From: Corynebacterium tapiri
GTDB lineage: Bacteria > Actinomycetota > Actinomycetes > Mycobacteriales > Mycobacteriaceae
DNA length: 64,000 nt
Assembly: GCF_006334925.1 (NCBI RefSeq)
Contig: NZ_VDHJ01000003.1
Coordinates: 62,001 to 126,000 of the forward strand
Reading direction: 5' to 3'
Part shown: positions 58,923 to 64,000 of the stretch, in pieces
Layout of the letters: each line of letters opens with the position of its first letter
Numbering within the stretch: position 1 is the first letter of the stretch
Translations under genes and position numbers: made by a program
Notes under the pieces: generated by a model
Told to the model about the DNA's origin: nothing
The model's input: the letters and a program-made list of their open reading frames with translations, nothing else
Databases searched by the model: none

Positions 58923-59014
58923 ATCGAGCGTTTTCCACAGTCCAGGTCTGCCCACCAGCAATTCCACAATTGCCCGGCCCCGGAAAGTCACCAGTGCGAC
59001 CACACTCTCTAAGC

Positions 59015-59470
59015 ATGAAACGCATAATCTCTGTCATCGCGCTCAGCGCGCTTCTGTGCGCGTACGTCGATCCGACAACGGGAGCTTCAGAACCGGGGCG
59101 AGTCCTCAAACCCGCATCCATTCCAGAGAAGAACTGGCAACGGGGTCACCGCGGTGTTGACCTCGCTCTAGACCAGGCCGGCGAGGTACTCGCGGCCGGC
59201 AGTGGCACCGTGGCTTTCGCCGGCGTGGTCGCCGGTCGCCCCTCAATTTCCATTGACCATCCCGACGGAATCCGCACGACGTACACGCCGGTTCATGCCC
59301 GGGTGAAGGAGGGCGATTCCGTCTCGGAGGGGCAGGTCATCGGCACGCTCGCACACGGCCATCCCGGGTTGCACTGGGGCGTTTTGAAGGGAAAGGACCA
59401 CTACATCGACCCGCTTTCGCTTCTCGACGTCCCGGAGATCCGCCTTAAGCCCGTGGATGCGCGCGCTTGA
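59015..59470 (+). CDS. M23 family peptidase (small secreted form)
   Basis: A 151-residue exported protein with a signal peptide (MKRIISVIALSALLCAY...). The zinc site is HRGVD near residue 45 and the C-terminal GLHWGV, in which the first His of the usual HxH is replaced by Gly, a pattern also seen in other actinobacterial M23 proteins. YTPVH supplies a possible catalytic His. It overlaps the convergent xerC gene by 26 nt. Confidence 0.8.
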   Translation: MKRIISVIALSALLCAYVDPTTGASEPGRVLKPASIPEKNWQRGHRGVDLALDQAGEVLAAGSGTVAFAGVVAGRPSISIDHPDGIRTTYTPVHARVKEGDSVSEGQVIGTLAHGHPGLHWGVLKGKDHYIDPLSLLDVPEIRLKPVDARA

Positions 59471-60278
59471 CCACGTCTTTGAGCCGCTGCGCCGATACGT
59501 GGGTGTAGATCTGGGTGGTCTGCAGGGAAGAATGCCCCAGCAGTTCCTGAACTACGCGCAAGTCGGCACCTCCCTCCACCAATGCTGTTGCAGCGGAATG
59601 CCTTAAGGCGTGCGGCCCGACACCGGCAGCGCGCTCGGTGATCCGTCGGACCTGGCGGACGTCGATACGCCCACCCCGGGCACCGAGAAAGAGAGCGTCG
59701 GGATCTTTGGTGGATACCAAGGCTTGGCGCTCGGTCTTGATCCAATTGCGCAGGGCCACGGCTGCGTGGTCCCCAAAAGGTACGACTCTTTGCTTGTTGC
59801 CCTTACCGGTTACGCGAGCGGTCTGCCTAGCAAAGTCCACATCCGCAACGTTTAAGCCTGCCAGCTCACTTACCCGCATGCCCGTGGCATAGAGCAGCTC
59901 AAGGATTGCGACATCGCGCACGCTGGCCTGCCCCATGCCCTCTATTACCTGGGCCTCCTGCACCACGGACGGCAAAGGGCGCTGGATCTTGGGGCTCTTC
60001 AACCGACCAGCCACATCGGTAGCAATGTGCCCCTCCTTCAGCGCCCAGGTGCTAAAGGCGCGGACGGCTGCGGTTCGTCGAGCCAACGTGGAACGAGACG
60101 CACCTGCTCGGGCGGAATCCGCGAGCCACGTGCGCAGTGCGCTCAGCGTGAATTCTCCGAAAGTCTCTACCTGATGGCACAGATCCACGAGATCGCTTCG
60201 ATACCCGCGAATAGTTGCGGGCGAGCGCCCCTTCACCAACTCGAGATACTCACAGAAGTCCTCGATCGCCTCCTCCAT
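59445..60278 (-). CDS. xerC: Tyrosine recombinase XerC
   Basis: Site-specific recombinase for chromosome dimer resolution at dif, 277 residues. Catalytic residues are visible: Arg in ATGMRVSEL, Lys in GKGNKQR, HALRHS, and the Tyr in TTQIYTHV. ATG 60278 follows TAGGAT by 8 nt inside the end of dprA, so it may have its own promoter. Confidence 0.93.
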   Translation of the reverse strand: MEEAIEDFCEYLELVKGRSPATIRGYRSDLVDLCHQVETFGEFTLSALRTWLADSARAGASRSTLARRTAAVRAFSTWALKEGHIATDVAGRLKSPKIQRPLPSVVQEAQVIEGMGQASVRDVAILELLYATGMRVSELAGLNVADVDFARQTARVTGKGNKQRVVPFGDHAAVALRNWIKTERQALVSTKDPDALFLGARGGRIDVRQVRRITERAAGVGPHALRHSAATALVEGGADLRVVQELLGHSSLQTTQIYTHVSAQRLKDVVKRAHPRA

Positions 60279-60289
60279 AGATGTGCATC

Positions 60290-61432
60290 CTAGCTTCTCC
60301 CCCACGTGGTCCCATCGCGCCGCACTAGTCCGCGCGATTCCAGCTCCATCAGCAAGCTCACGCTCAATCCCACCGAAAGCCCTGCTGTGCGCGCGACCTC
60401 CTCGGTTGTTACCTGTTGGTGCGGGGACAAGGCGTCGTACACCCGCAGCTCATTGCGGCTGAGCCTCTGGACGGGCGTGGCTGCAAAGTCGAGCTCCAGC
60501 TGGGCATCCGGGTCCACGCTTCCAAGTGGCTCCACCAAGGCGCGGACGTCATCGGCGCTAGCCACGAGTTGAGCCTGTCCATTTCGAATGCGCATATGGC
60601 AGCCGACCGAACTGCCACTAGTGATGGGCCCGGGCACTGCCATCGCAACCCTGCCCAAGCCTTCGGCCCAGCTCAGAGTGTTGAGAGCCCCCGAGCGAAA
60701 CGCGGCCTCCACGACCACAGTTCCCTGGCTTAACGCCGCGACCAGACGATTTCGGGTGAGAAAGCGGTGTCGATGAGGGGTCGTCTCCGGTGGATACTCT
60801 GTCACCACCGTGGCGCGGGCAAAGAGAGGCGCATTCACCTTGGGATAAGTTCGATCGATCCCACAGGCAGAAACCGCAATCGTCGGACCACCACTATCCA
60901 GTGCAGCTCGGTGCGCGATGGCATCGATGCCAAGGGCCCCGCCAGAAATGATCGTGTAGTGGCGAGACACCAGTCCCGTCACAAGGGCTTCTGTTGCACG
61001 CTGACCGTATTGCGTGGCAGCGCGAGTACCCACGATTGCCACAGCCTGGCGCGTCAATGTCGCCAGCGAGTCTCCCTTCACCCATAAGGCATGGGGTGCT
61101 ACCGCATCGGATTGGTAGGTGCGCACGTGCTCGCTCACACCCGTAGCAGCAAAACCGAAGGCCGTGTCGAGGCATTCACTGGGCCATTCCTCGTCCTCAG
61201 GCGAGATCAACCGCGCGCCTTCATTGTGCGCGATCTCTAAGTCCTGCTGCGCTCGATCCAGCATGTGCCGAGAGGCCGCCTCCTTAACCAGCTCCTTGGC
61301 CCAGCTAGCGCCTGTCTTGATTCCACGGGCGATTTCATCGGCGTCAAAGCCCGCCTCCAGGGCGCGATTGACCTCTCGGCTTGGTCCCTCGAAGGCGCGT
61401 GAAAGATAGGCCCAGGATTTAAGCGAGCTCAT
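60290..61432 (-). CDS. dprA: DNA-processing protein DprA
   Basis: A 380-residue DprA/Smf protein that loads RecA onto incoming single-stranded DNA in transformation. The Rossmann-like core has VGTRAATQYGQRATEALV, ISGGALGIDAIAH and TPHRHRFLTRNRLVAALS, and a C-terminal winged helix follows. It overlaps comM by 14 nt. With comM, it forms a natural-transformation pair. Confidence 0.93.
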   Translation of the reverse strand: MSSLKSWAYLSRAFEGPSREVNRALEAGFDADEIARGIKTGASWAKELVKEAASRHMLDRAQQDLEIAHNEGARLISPEDEEWPSECLDTAFGFAATGVSEHVRTYQSDAVAPHALWVKGDSLATLTRQAVAIVGTRAATQYGQRATEALVTGLVSRHYTIISGGALGIDAIAHRAALDSGGPTIAVSACGIDRTYPKVNAPLFARATVVTEYPPETTPHRHRFLTRNRLVAALSQGTVVVEAAFRSGALNTLSWAEGLGRVAMAVPGPITSGSSVGCHMRIRNGQAQLVASADDVRALVEPLGSVDPDAQLELDFAATPVQRLSRNELRVYDALSPHQQVTTEEVARTAGLSVGLSVSLLMELESRGLVRRDGTTWGRS

Positions 61433-62912
61433 GACTACCCCGCAGACTTACAGCCTCGAAAATGTGTTGCAGATTTGGTCGCGGTTCTTCTGCGAGGTCC
61501 GCCAGTGTCCAGGCCAACGCGAGTGCACGATCAATCCCCCGCTGGGTCAGTGTTCCGCGGTGAACATGTTCCGCCAGAGCTGCCATCCCCACATCGTCTG
61601 CCGGCGCATTCCGACGCAAAACTGGCCCCGGGATGCGAGAGTTTGCTCGTGCGGAAACCCCCATCTTCTCCCACCGCCGGTATGCCCGCTCGCGAGCAGC
61701 CAGGACGCGTTCTGCGATTGTCGATGAGCTTTCGTTTTCAGTAGAAAAGGCAGTCTGGGAAGTCGCGGTATGAGCCGTGATGTCTATGCGATCGAGGAGT
61801 GGGCCGGAAAGATTGCTGAGGTGCCGACGTCGATCCTGGGGCCGGCAGGTGCAGGCCACCGCGTCCTCTGCCCCGCAAGCACACGGATTGGCTGCCAGAA
61901 TCAGTTGAAAGTCCGCTGGTAGCTCCGTCGAACGTACTCCGCGGCGCAGTACTACTCGACCATCCTGGAGCGGCGTGCGGAGGCAATCGAGGACTTGGCT
62001 GGGAATCTCCGAGGCCTCGTCGAGGAAGAGCACTCCACGGTGCGCGAGTGTGACCGCGCCTGGCAATATGCGCGATCCACCTCCAATCAAGCCTGCTTGC
62101 TTGACGCTGTGGTGCGGTGCGCAGAAGGGCACGTCCAGGCTCAGTTCCGCTCCGGTAATCGAACGCACTGCACACACCTCCAGGGCTTCCTCTTGCGTCA
62201 GGTCTGGAAGGATGCCGGGCATTCGCTCGGCGATCATGGACTTGCCCGATCCTGGTGGCCCAATCAGCAGCATGTGATGGGCGCCGGCAGCTGCTACCTC
62301 GGCAGCCTTTTTCGCCGAGGCTTGCCCTGCCACATCGGCAAAGTCCTTCGGATTGTCAGTTCGCGGAATGCTTTCTGGGCAGGCAGACGGGATAGACACG
62401 GAGCCGCATACATAGGCCCAGGCGATGGTGAGAGATGGCACCCCAATCACCTCGATTCCCGTAGCCAGCGCCGCCTCTGCAGCACAGTCGACAGGGACCA
62501 CGATGTGGGTATAACCGGCATCGCGTGCTGCCAAGGCTGCGGGAAGAATGCCCGGGACAGCACGCACGTGGCCATCGAGGCCTAGCTCTCCTAGTACAAC
62601 GGTGTGCTCCAAACGTTGCATTGCCTCCGTGTGCCCGGCAGACAAAATGGCCAGGCACAAGGCCAAATCGAAGTGAGCTCCTCGCTTGGGCACGTCTGCA
62701 GGAGAAAGAGACACGGTGATCTTTGTCTTCGGCCACTGGAGGTTGACGTTGGCAACCGCCGAGCGGAGCCGATGTTTGGCCTCCTTAACAGCCGCATCAC
62801 CCAGACCTACAACCTGAATACCGGGCAATCCAGCACCCACGTGTGCCTCCACCCTCACCAGGTGCGCCTCGACTCCCTCCAGAGCGACCGTGGCGCTTCT
62901 ACCCAGCGCCAT
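61419..62912 (-). CDS. comM: ComM/YifB family AAA+ protein (Mg chelatase-like)
   Basis: A 497-residue helicase of the MCM-like AAA+ group that promotes branch migration during transformation. Lon-S5-like N-terminal domain (VGLGDAAVKEAKHR), Walker A IGPPGSGKSMIAERMPG, Walker B LFLDEASEIPSQ and a C-terminal chelatase domain. The start lies within yraN (14-nt overlap). ATG 62912 is preferred over 62927. Confidence 0.94.
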   Translation of the reverse strand: MALGRSATVALEGVEAHLVRVEAHVGAGLPGIQVVGLGDAAVKEAKHRLRSAVANVNLQWPKTKITVSLSPADVPKRGAHFDLALCLAILSAGHTEAMQRLEHTVVLGELGLDGHVRAVPGILPAALAARDAGYTHIVVPVDCAAEAALATGIEVIGVPSLTIAWAYVCGSVSIPSACPESIPRTDNPKDFADVAGQASAKKAAEVAAAGAHHMLLIGPPGSGKSMIAERMPGILPDLTQEEALEVCAVRSITGAELSLDVPFCAPHHSVKQAGLIGGGSRILPGAVTLAHRGVLFLDEASEIPSQVLDCLRTPLQDGRVVLRRGVRSTELPADFQLILAANPCACGAEDAVACTCRPQDRRRHLSNLSGPLLDRIDITAHTATSQTAFSTENESSSTIAERVLAARERAYRRWEKMGVSARANSRIPGPVLRRNAPADDVGMAALAEHVHRGTLTQRGIDRALALAWTLADLAEEPRPNLQHIFEAVSLRGSHELA

Positions 62913-63237
62913 TTTCGACCCCCACATAACGGGTCAGCTCAAAGCCACTTCCACGGGCAATGAGCTCGACGACATCGAATCGCACGCTGTTCGCCGGGTT
63001 CTCAGCGAGGTATCTTGCGGCCGCCCTGCGCATACGGGCAAGCTTTCGGGCGGTGACCGCCTCTGCCCCGCCAAAGCCCCGACCAGAGCGGGTTTTTACC
63101 TCTACGAACACCACGGTGCCGTCGTGATCTCTGGCCACGATATCGATTTCGCCGCAGGGATAACGCACGTTGCGCGCAACCACCTGCTCGTATAGCTCGG
63201 CCGCTGCATCTTCGCCGCGCGTGGCTAAATCCTTCAC
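62899..63237 (-). CDS. yraN: UPF0102/YraN family protein
   Basis: A 112-residue endonuclease-like UPF0102 protein with the RYPCGEIDIVARD and VVFVEVKTRSGRGFGGAEA motifs. Compared with the family, about five to seven residues between the first helix and ARN are missing. GGAGGAGGG precedes the GTG start. It heads the yraN-comM-dprA set. Confidence 0.88.
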   Translation of the reverse strand: MKDLATRGEDAAAELYEQVVARNVRYPCGEIDIVARDHDGTVVFVEVKTRSGRGFGGAEAVTARKLARMRRAAARYLAENPANSVRFDVVELIARGSGFELTRYVGVENGAG

Positions 63238-63382
63238 CTCTGCCCTCCTCCATCAGGCTGAACCAAAATTTCTTAGACCCAGAATGGAGGCCGGGGCGAG
63301 GTGCGTGGAGGCGGTGGACGTCGAAAAGCGAAAAACTGTGGACAACACGCGTTATCCACAGCCTTGATCGAAAGGAGATTGC

Positions 63383-63688
63383 CTACTCGGGGAAAGTGAA
63401 CTCCGGCTTGTCGAGCTCCTCGATGTTGACGTCCTTGTAGGTAATCACGCGCACGTAGCGTACGAATCGGGCGGAGCGGTACATGTCCCACACCCAGGCA
63501 TCGGACATCCGGACTTCGTAGTACACGTCGGGGCCATCCGCATGCGGGATCAACTCGACGGCGTTGGCCAGGTAGAACCGGCGCTCCGTCTCCACCACAT
63601 AGGAGAATTGACTGACTACGTCGCGGTACTCGCGGTAGAGAGACAGCTCGGCGTCTGCCTCGTAATTATCCAGGTCTTCTGCACTCAC
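63383..63688 (-). CDS. DUF2469 family protein
   Basis: A 101-residue actinobacterial protein of unknown function: NYEADAELSLYREYRDVV, QFSYVVETERRFYLANAVEL. GTG start with AAGGGG upstream, 10 nt after rnhB. In mycobacteria the homologue Rv2901c also follows rnhB. Confidence 0.9.
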   Translation of the reverse strand: MSAEDLDNYEADAELSLYREYRDVVSQFSYVVETERRFYLANAVELIPHADGPDVYYEVRMSDAWVWDMYRSARFVRYVRVITYKDVNIEELDKPEFTFPE

Positions 63689-63698
63689 GGCGCGCCCC

Positions 63699-64000
63699 TT
63701 ACTGTGACTCGGCCCATTCCGCGTGGGCGGTGGCAACGTTGCGGTAAGTGTATCGATGAATGGGGCTCGCTCCGTGACGGCGCACCGCGTCCATGTGCTT
63801 GACCGTTCCATATCCCTTGTGTCCGGCGAATCCGTACTGGGGATAAAGCTGATCCATCTGCGCCATAAGCCGGTCCCTGCTCACTTTGGCCAGCACGCTG
63901 GCCGCGGCAATGCACAGACAGTTCGCGTCCCCGCCGATGACGGGCAGATGCTCGGTTGCGAGCCCCGGAACGTGCCAGGCGTCGGTCAACACGTACCCGG
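63699..64000 (-). CDS. rnhB: Ribonuclease HII, C-terminal part, cut by the window
   Basis: About 100 C-terminal residues of RNase HII, which removes RNA from RNA/DNA hybrids and single ribonucleotides. The visible part includes [25 protein letters not shown] and the [14 protein letters not shown] segment. The N-terminus with the first metal ligands lies beyond position 64000. Confidence 0.9.
   Translation of the reverse strand, partial: GYVLTDAWHVPGLATEHLPVIGGDANCLCIAAASVLAKVSRDRLMAQMDQLYPQYGFAGHKGYGTVKHMDAVRRHGASPIHRYTYRNVATAHAEWAESQ

Noticed and set aside
59445..60278. XerC as an integrase of a mobile element
   Set aside because: It is the chromosomal XerC in its usual place near dprA and rpsB, with no attachment sites or cargo genes.

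Overview
The window is a gene-dense, high-GC stretch of an actinobacterial chromosome, almost certainly from the genus Corynebacterium. Supporting this are the corynebacterial biotin ECF cluster bioYMN behind a BioQ-type palindrome, malate:quinone oxidoreductase, mycothione reductase, an actinobacterial LexA box before recA, many leaderless genes, and a gene order that tracks the core of corynebacterial and mycobacterial chromosomes (miaB-recX-recA, pgsA-cinA-clgR-pspA, ftsK, rnj-dapA-thyX-dapB, pnp-rpsO, ribF/truB, rimP-nusA-ylxR-infB-rbfA-nrnA, proS, mtr, map, ispG-rip-dxr, cdsA-frr-pyrH-tsf-rpsB, xerC, dprA-comM-yraN, rnhB). I cannot name the species. I see no prophage, insertion sequence, CRISPR array, rRNA or tRNA.

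Layout. 0.1-4.4 kb: membrane protein, miaB, recX, recA (SOS promoter) and a DUF3046 protein, all on the minus strand. 4.4-6.2 kb: biotin importer bioY-bioM-bioN (plus). 6.2-8.5 kb: pspA, clgR, cinA, pgsA (minus). 8.5-10.2 kb: a YciI-like protein, then terC behind a probable manganese (yybP-ykoY) riboswitch. 10.2-18 kb: ftsK, a TIGR03085 protein, RNase J, dapA, a catalytically degenerate ThyX homologue, dapB. 18-24 kb: AMIN-like lipoprotein, pnp, rpsO, a nucleoside hydrolase, ribF, truB. 24.3-33.2 kb: a long translationally coupled minus-strand operon running rimP-nusA-ylxR-infB-rbfA-nrnA-MATE-metallophosphatase-phosphopantetheinyl transferase. 33.2-37.3 kb: DUF4439 lipoprotein with a second nucleoside hydrolase, proS, yaaA. 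37.3-40.1 kb: a TRAP transporter, the most accessory-looking block. 40-48 kb: cobA, a compact SelO, mqo, alpha/beta hydrolase, mtr, map, a DUF5129-like protein. 48-59 kb: isoprenoid genes ispG and dxr around the site-2 protease rip, DUF2631 protein, a secreted SxxK protein, rlmN, cdsA, frr, pyrH, tsf, rpsB. 59-64 kb: M23 protein, xerC, dprA, comM, yraN, DUF2469 protein and the 3' part of rnhB, cut by the window end.

Most of this is housekeeping: tRNA and rRNA modification, translation, lysine/DAP biosynthesis, envelope maintenance, recombination and DNA uptake. The more unusual signals are at the level of genome architecture and single genes. Many genes have a TAnnnT -10 element 6-8 nt before the start codon, indicating leaderless mRNAs, and several divergent pairs share one nearly symmetrical -10 heptamer. 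Five convergent pairs overlap by exactly 4 nt with interlocked stop codons and have no terminator. The ThyX homologue has lost its RHR nucleotide-binding motif but is otherwise intact. SelO appears to have lost an internal segment of about 115 residues while keeping its active-site core and a Cys-ending C-terminus. The terC leader sequesters its own ribosome-binding site. I do not see a clearly new multi-gene system; the degenerate ThyX and the compact SelO are the best leads for new biology.
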